From Chalciporus piperatus (Eukaryota > Basidiomycota > Agaricomycetes > Boletales > Boletaceae), in the NCBI GenBank assembly GCA_038093975.1, contig JBBPTG010000043.1, positions 62,001 through 126,000 on the forward strand: a stretch of 64,000 nucleotides of DNA, read 5' to 3'. The notes below the pieces were generated by a model, which was not told where the DNA came from, made no database searches, and saw only the letters and a program-made list of their open reading frames with translations. Position 1 is the stretch's first letter, and every line of letters begins with the position of its first letter. Both the position numbers and the translations under genes were made by a program. Shown piece after piece: positions 1-11,603 of the stretch.

Positions 1-2
1 CC

Positions 3-1429
3 CTGGTCACAAGGGATGGGCCAGCAGCTCTGCTGCGCGGTGGGCGATCAGGCTATACGAATATAGTCCGGCCGGCTGGTAGAGGTACCACTGCGCGCCC
101 TGTTCTAGGTGGCAACCGTGTGTGCCGATATTACCTAGCGGGGGAATGCTTGCGAGCAGATTGTCGATTCAGGTATAAGGCATCACACTGTTTTTCATAA
201 AACTCTTGGACCTGAGTTATAAATTTGCAGCCATGATCTCGAGCGCGCACTATGCCGATTCTGGCTGCGCGGTACCTGTGCAAAGCAAGATCAATGCGAA
301 TTCTTGCATCACTTGCCCAACGAAGTCGATGTGACGACGGTTACGAATGCGCTTTCTCGTACAAACCTGCATCACCATAATGGCAATTCGACGGGCACCA
401 CCAGTCCACCTCCTGACGAATTCCCTGCGTTGGGCTACGAAGGTTCTACGGCCGCAGGGAACAGAAGGCAACAGCACGATCCGGGCCGTACACGGTTCGC
501 GGCTGCAGTCAAGCGTCCTATACCTGCGCCAGTGCCTGCCCCTCGTCGTGAACCCATCTCGAGCACCAACTCTGCCGATAACTTGCAGCTCAGAACCTCT
601 ATTGTTGCACCGAAGGCTTCCCCACGTATCAAGCTGCGTCCTCCGGCTCTCCTTCCTACCCTACCCACGGGAGAGTCGGTCAGTTCCCTCTACATGTCTT
701 ATCGCTCTCGTGCATTGCAGCTCGGTGCGGCTCGAAACGCCTGTTTGTCGCGAGCTGCTGATGCATGGAGACGAGGTGACGGTGCTGCTGCCAAGCGATT
801 CAGTAGGGAAGGACACGATCTTAACGCGAAGATGAGCAACGAGATGACGGAGGCCGCCGGTCGGCTTGTTAGAGAGCGTGTCAAGCTTTCTGAGCAAGCC
901 GTGAAGAGTCGAGAGTTGAACTGGTCTGATGACCTCGGCGATCGCAGTGCTCGCGGACGCGCTTATGGTGGTGGTTTGGGTGTTTGTTTGGGTATTGCAA
1001 GTAAGGACATTGGTGGTGAATCGAAATTGACTTCGGAGGAGAGGACAGAGGTGATGCTTGACTTGCATGGTTTACACTCTAACGAGGCGACTGAGGTGTT
1101 GGAGGAATTTTTGCTCGCAGTGAGTGCCCGTTTCCGTTGTGATTGTTGTGACAGTGTTGACTGACTTGGATTGAAAGCTCGAACGGGAACACTTCTTGGG
1201 TCTTGGTGCGCATCTTCAACGATTCCTTTTTATCGATCAACTCAACATGTTCTATTTTCTAGCATACACGATCGTTGGAGAAGAAAAGCACACGGGAACC
1301 CAGGACCCAGGAAGAGGTGCTTCGCGTGCTCGCCTCGCAGCTGGTGTTCGAGAATGGTTACACCGCTGGGGCTATCCGTGGAGCGAGCGGGATGGCATCA
1401 TCTGCATGGATCCTCTGACACACACATGA
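3..1429 (+). CDS. CCCH zinc-finger, DUF1771 and SMR-domain protein, 5' partial
   Basis: The 5' end lies outside the window; frame 3 is open from base 3. Exons read as 3-172, 231-1119 and 1178-1429 (stop TGA 1427-1429), with GT-AG introns. Two CCCH fingers lie in tandem at about 123-300: C-x7-C-x4-C-x3-H, with intron 1 just before its His, and C-x7-C-x5-C-x3-H. A Pro/Ser-rich linker holding the short motif DEFPALG follows, then an Ala/Arg-rich helix matching DUF1771 (about 688-890), then the SMR start LDLHGLHSNEA (about 1051-1083). After intron 2 the SMR domain ends with GEEKHTGTQDP and the conserved stretch LAAGVREWL. Relatives such as yeast Cue2 cut mRNA on stalled ribosomes in no-go decay. 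RNA binding by the fingers and cleavage by SMR is inferred from the family. The domain order is clear; the true start is unseen. Confidence 0.88.
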
Positions 1430-1762
1430 GAGGGCGTTAAGATTCCCATTTACGAATGATTTCAAAGGATGGTTGTCAAGGGGAGAATGTTTATATGGAA
1501 GATGTTGAAAAGAAAGTAGGACGTGTACGATAGCGATAGCGATAGAATCTACAGGTAATAGAAAGGGTTGTGACCTGTGATGTTGGTCTGAGCTACAGAC
1601 GTTGTGGCGGTGCAGGTAGCTACTCACGTGGCAGTTTGGTGGCAGTGGAGCGTAGTGCGGTTGTTATGAAAGGCGGCGGGTGCATATATGCGAATAAAGA
1701 CCCTGAGCCAAGCCTTGAGCGCTGCTGGAACTTGATTTTAGACTCTCTCTCAACAGACAACC

Positions 1763-3195
1763 ATGTCTACCCAGGACGACACCAACACCGACAGCGCCAA
1801 CGACGAGCGGCGACCATACTCCATTGACCTGACCCTAGAGCTAGAGCACCAGCTCGACAACGAGTCTGCAGATGGCGACCGTCCTCAGTCTCTCGATCCC
1901 CAGGTACTCGCCCACATCATCACAGAGCTCAGGACGTCGCTACAAGACGTCACTCGTCATCGTGACGAACTTACCCATGCACTGTCCGAACTCCGGGCCA
2001 AAGAGAAGGACTTCTCAGGCACCCTGTCACACATGACAGACCGGTGTTCAAACCTCCAAGAGGAACTCGACACAGCGAACAACAAGGCAAAGGACGATGA
2101 ACATACCATTTCGCTACTGCGCACAAAGGTCGAAGAGAGCAGGTATGTGTTGTCAACCAGCGCGCACCTGTTGATCGGGTCTCATTCGTATCAACCTTCA
2201 GGCGGGGTCTCATGCGTCTTCAGTCGGAGAGTCGAAGACAAAGTCAGGTGCCATCCGGGTTGGATCTTTCCAGGGCTAGTTTCACCTCGTTTGCAAGTCC
2301 CCCATCTTCGAAACGAGCCTCGTTTGCTCCCCTCGCCGGCTCCAACGCCGGGCGGATTCATGCACATCGACGCATTTCCTCAGTTTCGGACTCGGGATTC
2401 ATCTCAGGATTTGGCTCACCTCATCTGAGTCCCGGTTCTGCTCCCTTTGCCTTGCCCGATAACGCGGTCAAGACACCAAGGTCGTCTGGATTTTTTGGAC
2501 GCGCATCTCCTCCTCCCTCCATCTTCCAGTCAGAGGAGTCTCTCGAGGTGGAAATGCTTCGTAAGGAGCTTAACGCGATGCGCGCAGAGTTGGATGAGAC
2601 AAAACACGAGTTGAACGAGGTAACCGAAGGAAAGGAGGCGTCGGAATTATGCGTCAAGGCTCTTCGCTCATTCATAGAGGAGAATAACGTTGGCGCAGAG
2701 ATGCCAAGCACCGGTGGATCTGCCTCCATGCCATTTGCATCACCATCTTCCCAGGCGGAACAACAGAAGAACGCCCCAGCTCCAGGTGGATGGGGCTTCA
2801 ACTTCTGGCGAAATCAGACTGCTCCTCCTTCGTCAGCCGCTGTACCCCCCCTTCCTGACAACCCATCATTACCACCCCCTCAACCTCTTGCGAAGAAGTT
2901 TGGTGAATTCTTCGGCGCTCGAAGTGCGAGCATTTCTTCTACCACCCCCATCAAGTCTCCGCGTTCAGAGCCAGAGGCGATGCTCAATGGATTGTCGGAT
3001 ACGTCATCCATCGAAGAATCTCTCGCCGAGCCTATCAGTCCCGCGAGCGAACTCCCGCGGCCGAGTGTGCTTGTCAAAGACACGACGAGTGTCACGTCAG
3101 GGTCTTCGGCGAGGGATCTTGGGGCAAGTCCAGAGCGGAAAGTAGATAGGCTTCCTGCTCCAGGTGAAGGCGTTTTTACCCCCGTTGCCATATGA
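1763..3195 (+). CDS. Coiled-coil, Ser/Pro-rich protein of unknown function
   Basis: Two exons, 1763-2142 and 2202-3195, joined across a GT-AG intron, give about 457 residues. The N-terminal exon is rich in Glu, Leu and Lys heptads (about residues 50-127), a probable coiled coil. A basic, Ser/Pro-rich linker follows, then a second heptad stretch (about nt 2545-2690) and a long disordered C-terminus rich in Pro and Ser with SP and TP sites that could be phosphorylated. A short aromatic patch, GGWGFNFW, lies at about nt 2788-2811. There is no signal peptide or membrane segment. A scaffold or vesicle-trafficking adaptor would fit the layout, but I do not recognise the family and assign no function. 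Both exons keep one frame, so the model is fairly secure. Confidence 0.75.
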
Positions 3196-4150
3196 GCGGG
3201 ATGCCTTCGAATTCTTAAACTATGGGAGTCTGACATCAGACACATCTGGATACGGTAATTGTCCGCTGCTTCGAGTCGCATCTTCCACCTTGGATTATAT
3301 GACACGCTATGAATTAACTGGATATGTAGCATATAGCCTGTAATATTCCCCGCCCAGCGTGTTTAGATGCTGGACAATTTCCGTCGATCGCGTCGTATGC
3401 ATCACTTGAACAGTGAACACACCTTTCGAACTTTCTCTAATTCAGTTTATCATCCCATTGTCTACTTGAGAAACAGATACTTTACCACATCTTTACCATT
3501 GAGTTTACTGATTCCCTGGGCTTGCCAGCATTTGTGGTGTGGTGTACGTACCTTTCCACGATTGGCTGCGAGGATCGCACCGCTTACGACCAACTTACGA
3601 CCTTGACCGTCGCATAAAAGCTCGTTCTGCTAGTCATGCCAATTGATTTGACAGGGCGTCTAATCAGTTTAGGCTGGGATCGTAGACACCTCTTGGGCCA
3701 AGAGCGTCCGACAAACATGCCGCAGGCCCGTAGCCAACTTTTCTCCCCTTTTTCTCGATACTCCACCTCTCTCCATAGAGAAGTGGAGACAAACAGCGCT
3801 ACGGTCTCCCCTTGCCGTATCGTCTGACACGTCAAAAATAAAGGTGTGTACTCACACCCTGGTCTGATAGATCTCCCCCCGTTTCGAAATGGGTGTCTAG
3901 GCGTATGACTGCCAGTCGGTGAATACGGTGAACACAGTACGTTATCAACTAAAATCTTGACCCTACTCACCCAATACACCTCGAGGCTCGACTAGACGTA
4001 TGACTCGATGAACTCCACATGCCCATCCCGAACACTGCTTGGTATACTTTTGCTGCGTCTCCCACCCCAGTCGCGTGTCCCCCTTCACGACACAAAGACC
4101 TCTCTTTTTCGTTCAGGGTATGGCACTGCAATAATGCACTGGCACCGAAC
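3196..4150. other. Intergenic, no supported gene
   Basis: Only short open frames with no family likeness were found on either strand. The right part presumably holds the promoter of the small gene starting at 4242. Confidence 0.6.
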
Positions 4151-4152
4151 CG

Positions 4153-4160
4153 TATAAATA
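4153..4160 (+). promoter_or_regulatory. TATA box of the small Cys-rich gene
   Basis: TATAAATA lies about 90 bases before the ATG at 4242, a usual distance for a fungal gene with a short leader. A 17-codon upstream open frame (4182-4235) ends seven bases before that ATG and could dampen its translation; this is inference. Confidence 0.45.
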
Positions 4161-4241
4161 TTGGCAGGGGACGATCACAAGATGGAGGTCACCGAGGCTC
4201 CAGAAGAGCGTTTTCAATCACTTCCTCGTGACTAGGCTATT

Positions 4242-4638
4242 ATGTGCGCGGTGGTCGAACCCAAGTGGCTACAATACGAATGTGGTCACTTTGCGCTCCG
4301 TGACAACCTTCCGTGGTGGATCGTAAGTTATAACCATACCCCCTATCAACCATCCCCTCATCGAACTGACGGGGATCCCTCACTAGGATTACTGCATGTA
4401 TGAACATTGCGCCCATAGTCCTCTCCATGATACACCCTGCCAGGACTGCGCTCGGACATGCAACCAGGAGTAAGTCTATGAACCGGTCATATACCACCGA
4501 ACGCCGATACCCATCAACAGGATCTCCATGTCGTCGAATATCATCATGAGCGGGGGGATCAATCGGTGTAGGTGTTGCGAGCATGCACGTCGTTTAGCTT
4601 TGCATAAGAGGCGGAAGCGCATTCGAGGGTGCAAGTAA
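4242..4638 (+). CDS. Small Cys/His-rich protein, putative zinc-binding, three exons
   Basis: Exons 4242-4322, 4387-4469 and 4521-4638 join at clean GT-AG sites (donors GTAAGT, acceptors CTAG and ACAG) into a 93-residue product too fragmented to appear as one open frame. Cys and His fall in pairs: YECGH near residue 13, then YCMYEHCAH, then CQDCARTC, and CRCCEHA near residue 73, with a basic tail ending KRIRGCK. The spacing suggests a small zinc-binding fold. There is no signal peptide, so it is probably intracellular. Similar short Cys-rich proteins with a CGH motif occur in many mushroom genomes without known function. A TATA box and a short upstream open frame precede it. The splice frame and Cys pattern support a real gene; the function is unknown. 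Confidence 0.6.
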
Positions 4639-5115
4639 TCGTCGACTCTGCCTCGGATCTCTCTGGCCACGTATGCGTGGAACTTACACGCTTTCTTTCA
4701 GGCGTGTCACAATCTATCCAGCTCATTTTTCTCGATCGTTTCCCTTGTACGAAATACCATACTCTACGGACACCATTATGTCTCAATTGCTCAATCCTCA
4801 CATTATATGCAATACGTCGACCTGTATACTCTTTTCCATGTCTCGCTAATCATATCAGACCTTTATCAGTCGAACTATCTCATTCCCACCGTGCTCTATT
4901 AATACGGACTCGTTCATATAGTAATTGATATCTCTCCATACTACTACCCCATTGCGTTGCCGTACGGAACAATCTACGTAGGCTTAGCCGCCTGGCGTCC
5001 GACACTTTCAAGTGATTCAAGTGGACGGTGATAGCCATTGTTGTGAAGCGGGGATCTCCTCCATTCTGAGAGAACCCCGGCCCCGGGCCGGGCTTGGGCT
5101 TGGGCAGAAATTGTC
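4639..5115. other. Intergenic, AT-rich, nothing recognised
   Basis: No coding signal was found. The left part is presumably the 3' untranslated region of the small Cys-rich gene. Confidence 0.5.
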
Positions 5116-5479
5116 ATGCAGCGAGGCTTTCGGCCGGGTGACAATGTACCTCTCTCTTGCACCTTCGAATTCGATTCGCCCATGCATCTTCCAAACCTCC
5201 AGGATTCCAGGGCGCGACCCCGGTTTCGTTCACCCTACATCATGATTCTGGTATGTATCACACGCAGACTTCCCCGTGGGTTTGTTACTGTGACAGTTCC
5301 GAGTCGCCGTCAGATTAATTATAGAGAAATTGTCACTGTGGCATGCGGTGGCGGCGGCTGCGAGGACCTGCCAGCGCGAGCATTCCGTAGACCTGTGTGA
5401 TGATGACTCGGAGCAGCTGGATTCCCCCTCCGTATCGCACAGGAAAGCGGTATCCATCTGGCGGAATGGTCCTGTATGA
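5116..5479 (+). CDS. Possible short two-exon gene, hypothetical
   Basis: Exons 5116-5250 and 5297-5479 could join over a 46-base intron (donor GTATGT, acceptor ACAG) into a 105-residue protein. The first exon has a reasonable composition, beginning MQRGFRPGDNVPL. No domain, signal peptide or membrane segment is visible, and the family is not recognised. The intron is short and the codon pattern weak, so this may be chance. It is listed because it is the best candidate in a long gene-poor stretch. Confidence 0.2.
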
Positions 5480-5705
5480 GATGTGACTAGGACTGTGAGC
5501 GCAACACAAGGTTTCGGCACGGACAAAGTCATCTTACGAAAGTACTTACTTGCGGTTGACCGTCAAGTCAAGTTGGGCAATGCTACTTCCATCTGCGCAG
5601 AATGACCAATGATTAATGATTCCTGATGGAGCTGCTGCCTGACCGTGGTGTACCTTGATCCTGTATGTATACTCGTCTGGCAACTCACTTGCCCTAGCTA
5701 ACCTG

Positions 5706-6085
5706 TGGGGGTGTCAGTTCATTTTAAATATCAGTACTGCAATGCGTGCAGTACTCAGAGATATTGGGTAAAAGAAGCCGATTCCCCTGAGTGAGTGTGC
5801 TTGTTAACAATGGCCCCATAGGCGAGTGCAGCTCAGTGCAAGTGATTTACGGACACTCGCTGGCACTGAGGTGCAAGATGCTCCCGTCCCGCGAGGCTGC
5901 CGAAAGAGATTGATCGGTGATAGTACGGTACTCGACAAGCGATTAATTAATCGATAACTTGAACTCGCCGCTGCCAGTGGTTTTATGTCAACACTTTCTA
6001 GTGCATCCACTAGCAGGGAGACGTCCTTGAAACACGACGGTTTTCCTTGCGTCTTGTCTGAGTTGCATACACGCACCGTAGCGAG
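5706..6085 (+). repeat. Diverged direct repeat, copy A
   Basis: This segment matches 6575-6935 in the same order: GAGATATTG, AGAAGCC, the CACTGAGGTGCA block, AGAGATTGATCGG, then AAGCGATTAATTAATC, and further blocks around ACGACG and CGCAC. Small insertions separate the matches. No open frame is shared by both copies. Confidence 0.55.
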
Positions 6086-6574
6086 TCAACATACTTACTG
6101 ATCCCCTACTCGGTCAACCGCTTCTTCCCCACAGGCCGTCGAAGTGGGTAATGATTCTGCAGGCATCAAACCCAACTGACGTCATATATCGTTACTCTGC
6201 ACTATTCCTCATTAGTACCCGTGTGGAGTCAGCTTCGGCGCAAGACACCTAACGCAAGTTACAGAGGGGAAAACGATCAACATACCCACCGTCAAATATG
6301 TGGTAGAGCCTGAGATGTGATGTGTCTACTAAGCCTGACAGCTTGCATTGCCGCTCCACCTCGTGAGATGGAACTGCAAGGTGCAGTACTTACCGGGACA
6401 AGGTGGGGTGATTGGAACGGTGACGGGGAGTGCAAATTGAGGGGGTGGGTACGGGTCGGGGACGTCTTGTTGGGTGAAATATACACTTGCACCATGCCGG
6501 GTAAGATTTCAGCATGGTCGTCTCACGAAGGTACGAGTACCATCAGCAAGGCAATGCTTTATCCATCCATCTGA

Positions 6575-6935
6575 GCAGGTGTCTTTTCATTTGTTGAGTG
6601 TTCTCAGGGCGTTGGTGCTGGAATACACACCGAGAGATATTGAGTAACAGAAGCCAGTCCCTTGAGTGAGGTGTTTCCTGACGACGTCGTAGGAAAGTGT
6701 AGCCCAGTGATTCACGATAAGTGATCATAAATACCCACTGAGGTGCAGATGCGAAACTCCCGCGGAGAGATTGATCGGCGATCATGGGCGATGCTGGCAA
6801 GCGATTAATTAATCCTTGACACTTGCTTTCCGTTACGTTCCCTGGCCACCGCAGGTAGACTCAACACAGGAATGATTCTCGAAACGCGACGTTTCCAGGG
6901 CATTTCAATCTCCTAGGCGAGTTGGCTTCGCACAC
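6575..6935 (+). repeat. Diverged direct repeat, copy B
   Basis: Partner of 5706-6085, about 870 bases downstream in the same orientation. The most conserved block, AAGCGATTAATTAATC, is identical in both. Either an old local duplication or two relics of one dispersed element. Confidence 0.55.
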
Positions 6936-8008
6936 TCTCTATTGCGTCTCCGTGACGTCGAGGAGACGAAATAATTAGCTTTGGAGGATCGGGAATGGAA
7001 AGAAAGGATCAGGTATCGAAGTCGAGCGTATACAGCCCTACTGTCATGTCGACTTCACCTTCTTCCAAAGGACCGGAGATCACGTAGGAAACTCTCGTTG
7101 TTCCGACTTGTTGTCAATATAGAAGTCCAGGATGGACTCTGAGAATTCGTCATGAATTTCTCCCCTCAACAAATTGATTTTTACGGAACTGGAGTGAGGG
7201 ATATTTCGTCAGATTCCCCACCTTTATGATAGACATCTGATGGTGAGTGCTGGATATCACGTAAATCAATGTGCACGTCTGTACAAGGTGTGGATATGCA
7301 TTTAGCTGTCAACAGTAATTGGCATGACGGCCATGTCCAACGGGGACCGTGAGGGAAAGAAGCCAGAAGGTGATTAGCCAGCACCCCAAGCTGGAAAGAG
7401 AGGTTATTCGTATGCGAGCGAGGTGTTGGTGATTCACGACTGTCAGACGGTACTCTTGCTTGTACCACATGTTGAAGCCTCGTTCGTAGAATCGTGCGAA
7501 GTGATCAATGAACGCGCCATGGACCGGCCATGGAGATGGAGTTGCCGAGTACCTCTATATAAAGCAAAGATGCGCCACAAGAAGAAAGGGGGATTCATCG
7601 GACTTGTCAGTGGTTCACGGGTGGTTGCTTAATCTGAGCAGACAGTTGAATAGCAGACGAGGGAGTTGCGGTCAACCGTCGACTGATCGCACCAGCGGAC
7701 CACCACCAGCTGATTCTAAACTCCGCTTCAATCCCGCGAAGATGGAAATTGCAACAAATGATATTGCAATGCACCCGGGTGGAAGCATATGATTGAGATC
7801 GGATAGTACCGAGTAGTGACAGGTAGTGACAGGGTGTGACAAGCGTGATTTATTCAGGGGATAATTCTAACGCCGGATTATCCCAAAAAGGAAACTGTAG
7901 CTACTTAGCATTTCCCTTCCATTCAGTTTACTTATGGCGTCCTCTTCTTTCTCTCCTCCTCTCATCCTGGACTCGTAGTCCATCTCTGCATCCCTAGTCT
8001 CCGGCCGT

Positions 8009-11000
8009 ATGGATCAAAATACCCTCTCTGACCCGACGAAGAAACGTAGAAAGGGCGCGACTCGCTTATCATGTGCTGAGTGCAGACGGTCAGTACACAT
8101 ATCTTCCGCACACACTCAAATTACATCTCCCTCTCCCATTCATCCAGCTTGAAGCTGCGCTGCGACAGGAACATTCCCTGTGGCTCCTGCGTCAAGCGCG
8201 GGTGCGGTGCGATCTGTCCGGACGGTACGTCATCCTTTCCCTCCTTCCCATCCTTCTCGACGTAATCGCACCATACTTTAGGCTCTCTGACTACAGGACA
8301 GGGCAACAGGTATGTCCTCAGCAAGATCCTGTGATCTCCCCTCTCACACAGCCCAGATTTGTACTAGCGTCCACTCAAGAACTCCACGAAAAGATATCCG
8401 ACCTCTCCATTCGCGTGCGCGAGCTAGAGGATGCTTTGAGACATTCCCACTCTCTGGTTGCACCAGATAGACACCCTCTCCTGTCAGAAGATCTTCTCCA
8501 GATCAAAGCTCCATTACAGAGAGAACCACCCAGCTACCGTAACGTACCCCGAGGCCAGATCAAGGAAGAAGAGCAAAATGGCGAAATTGTTGACGCATTC
8601 GGTTCGCTCTCAATCAACCCTTCCGGTAGTGCAAAGTTCTTCGGATCCATAGCAAATTCCCATGTGAGGCAGAGTAATCATCTGGAACATATCATTGTTG
8701 AGGCTTATTGAATTTCATCTCTCCAGCTCTTTTTGCAGGTGATTCCAAACGAGAACTTGTCGCAAATCCTGAGCTAACCTGAAACTAGAATGAAGTCCCG
8801 GACGCACGGGAGACAGAGGCCAGCCGACTAGCCGCTTTGCAGAATATTCTTTCACCCGAGATCCTGGCGCGGAGTGGTGCATTTCCCCTGGTTCCCAGCT
8901 CACATCCCCTCCCAGTTGAAACTGTCCGATTGCGAGAGCTCTTTTGGTATCTCCCCGAGTCACCCAAAGCGCACTACCTTGCTCAGGTTTACTACACATT
9001 CGGTGCCTGGATGCAAGTGACCTTAAATCCTACACCGTTGCAATCCTGACAGATGATCACTGCAGGTACAATCCCATTAACGAACAGGATTTCTTCGAAG
9101 AGATATACCCTCTGTTTTATGCTCCCGACGTCGAACCACCCTCCGATGACCCACTTCTTTCCCACAAGCTCTCTCTCATGTTCATGGTCCTCGCAATCGC
9201 AAGTCATGTGGACACAAAGCAGCCGGCTTACAATATCGAGGCCGAAAAATACCACCAATTAGCTCGTGCGGCACTGTTTCAGAGTTCGCTCTTTGAAGAG
9301 CCTACCATCAGTGCCGTGCAGACTCTGGCATGTACAGTTTTTATGCTTAGTCGCTGCGAGGTCTTAAGTCTTTGGCACGACAGTTTCTTATGGCGTTTTA
9401 CCTTTTCTTGTCTGACAGACATGGGTCTAATTCTGGTAGCCGTTGGGCTATCACTGGGATGGCTATCAGGCTAGCGCAAAGCGTGAGTATACTTGGTTTG
9501 TTCTGCCGCGAGTCAGCAATTATTAATCATACACTTCGTTTCGCGACTAAACCAGATTGGACTTCGTGAGTATTCCTCAACCTCATTGCGTGATGCATCG
9601 ATACGGTTTCCCCTTTGTATTGACGACATCATAGATCGCGACCCGAGTAGATGGGGAGTAGACCCAAAAGAGACTCTCCGCCGCCGCGAGTTGTTTTGGG
9701 AGCTATACACATATGATTCGTGGCAGGTAGGTGGCATTAAGATATTATCTACAACTCAGGGTCACCATCACTATCACAGTGCTGGACATTTGGCCGCCCA
9801 CCTTCATTTTATCTGTCACATATCGACTGTAAACTACCTTCTGGAGAGCTGGGTGATGAATCCTGTGAGTACTTACCTCATGCAGCGACGTTCATTTCAC
9901 CCCTGATTATTAGTCCATGCCTGGAAACATCGGTTTGCGTCCGAGTGCATGAGTGTCGTCCACGATCAAGCTTTTGGCGCAAAGACACCTACATATGCGA
10001 CAGTGCTCCAGCTAGATCGCAAGCTACGCGCATTCCCAGTCCCTCCCAGTTTGCAAGTCGTTGGCTTCGGCAACTCCTCCACGTCATCAGAGCCGCGGCA
10101 CCAGGAGAGTGTTCCGCTGATTCTGCAACGACATATCGTGCTCGCCATACGAGAGATGAGTAAGTCTATTTCTGGCCATTCGCGGGTCTCGGGGTTTATC
10201 TCCTTGTGGTAAAGGAGTAACGCTGACACTGCCCCAATCAGATCTCCTCTATCTTCACCGAAGCTTCTTTGCCCGTGCCGTGACCGATCACCCCAAAGAT
10301 CCGCTTGGTAGTCCATATGGGTCATCCGTTATCGCTGCTTACCGTAGTGCGGGTTCACTTATAGCCTTGATGCGGAACCTATACACCCAGCTCAAGGAGC
10401 CCAGCGAACGGACGTGGTTCCTCTGGACGCATATGTTTTCATGTGCAGTGAGTGCGGTCGGCGGGCATTGTTTGAGATCCGTGCGCTGACGAGGTGGTGA
10501 ATTTCCTTTTGTGATTTGATCTCTAGATTATTCTGGGTTCTGTTGTTACTCGGTGCCCCTCCATGAGTTTGGCACCCTCCGCACTTGTTCAGTTGGACTC
10601 CGCCTGTGAACTTTTTGCCAAGGCAGCCCGAGGTTTCCGTGCCCAAACTGTCTTGGTAAGTCTGCGCCTGGTTAGGCATCATCTTTCCCGTCCTTACTTA
10701 TCCTCGTAGGATATCATGGTCGCATTGCAGAAGAAAGCACATATCAGCTTGAGCGAGTTCCGAAAGGGCAAATTCTCCCCGCTCTCGCGGCAACTATCGG
10801 GACAATCTGAGCCTAGGTCACCGTTTGAAGAAGATGACGAACTCTCGACGCTCGGCGGAAAGACACGGCTTGTAGTCCAGAAGGAGTCAGCGTCACCGCA
10901 GTCGTCACCAGGTCTCATCGGACGTTCTCCTCCGTCGTCTAATCCTGTAGTGCCACTCCCTCTTTCCTCCGGAACCAGCCAAGTCCATCCCTCCGTTGTC

Positions 11001-11339
11001 GACTATCTGAAAACGTTTGGTCACACCCACGTTTCACATAGCAACGAGTCGACGTACACAGATGCATCAGCTTTCAACACCCCTGTTCGAGAGCACCGGA
11101 GCCACTACGATCCGTCTGGGTATAACGATAGTCATGCACAAATCCAGCCGATGGAGTTGGTGCCCGGACAGTTCCCGAATTACTTCCCTGTCTATGACTA
11201 CGGGATGCCCGAGAATGGCTACAGCCAGATGAACGGCCATATGCCTGGAGGTCGACGGGAGTCGCCGGAGGCCAACACGATGCAGGGCACTTGGCAAGAC
11301 TTCGTGAATGCTAGTGGTCTGGGTCTGACGAATCATTGA
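8009..11339 (+). CDS. Zn2Cys6 transcription factor with fungal_trans domain
   Basis: Fifteen exons give an 823-residue regulator: 8009-8088, 8148-8224, 8297-8309, 8357-8663, 8727-8738, 8789-9012, 9066-9327, 9384-9482, 9556-9565, 9635-9726, 9780-9864, 9914-10159, 10242-10447, 10527-10655 and 10710-11339. All phases agree. The N-terminal zinc cluster reads CAECRRLKLRC, then PCGSC and a final CGAIC, followed by a short coiled coil (SDLSIRVRELEDAL) for dimerisation. The middle holds fungal_trans landmarks: AWMYNPI, LSDRHGSNSGSRWAI, GLHRDPSRWG and TFGRPPS. The tail is Ser/Pro-rich and probably disordered. Exons of 10, 12 and 13 bases are unusual, and two introns (9013-9065, 9328-9383) keep the family motif only with GC donors. 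It acts in the nucleus; targets are unknown. Confidence 0.9.
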
Positions 11340-11603
11340 TGCTCGCGTGGCTCTGTTGTGTTCTTCTTCATCTTGCAAGGTATTAATACGGTAGTTTGTG
11401 TCGATAGCAGTCTCTTATATCATGACATTGTATACAATAGGGTACATTAGGTTTTTCTTGATGTTTTCTTGCTATGGACAAACAGCGACAAACAAATCGC
11501 ACTGCCCGGCCGGTGACTTGATTGAGAGCCGAATGGACAGTCGGGGAACAACCGACTTGCAAGGCTGACGCTGGCCGACCTCTCTCTTCCATCCTAACTC
11601 CTC

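Larger units (their letters stand above)
5480..8008. other. Gene-poor stretch with a diverged direct repeat
   Basis: About 2.5 kb without a supportable gene. It contains two related segments (5706-6085 and 6575-6935) described separately, and the presumed promoter of the regulator starting at 8009. Confidence 0.5.
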
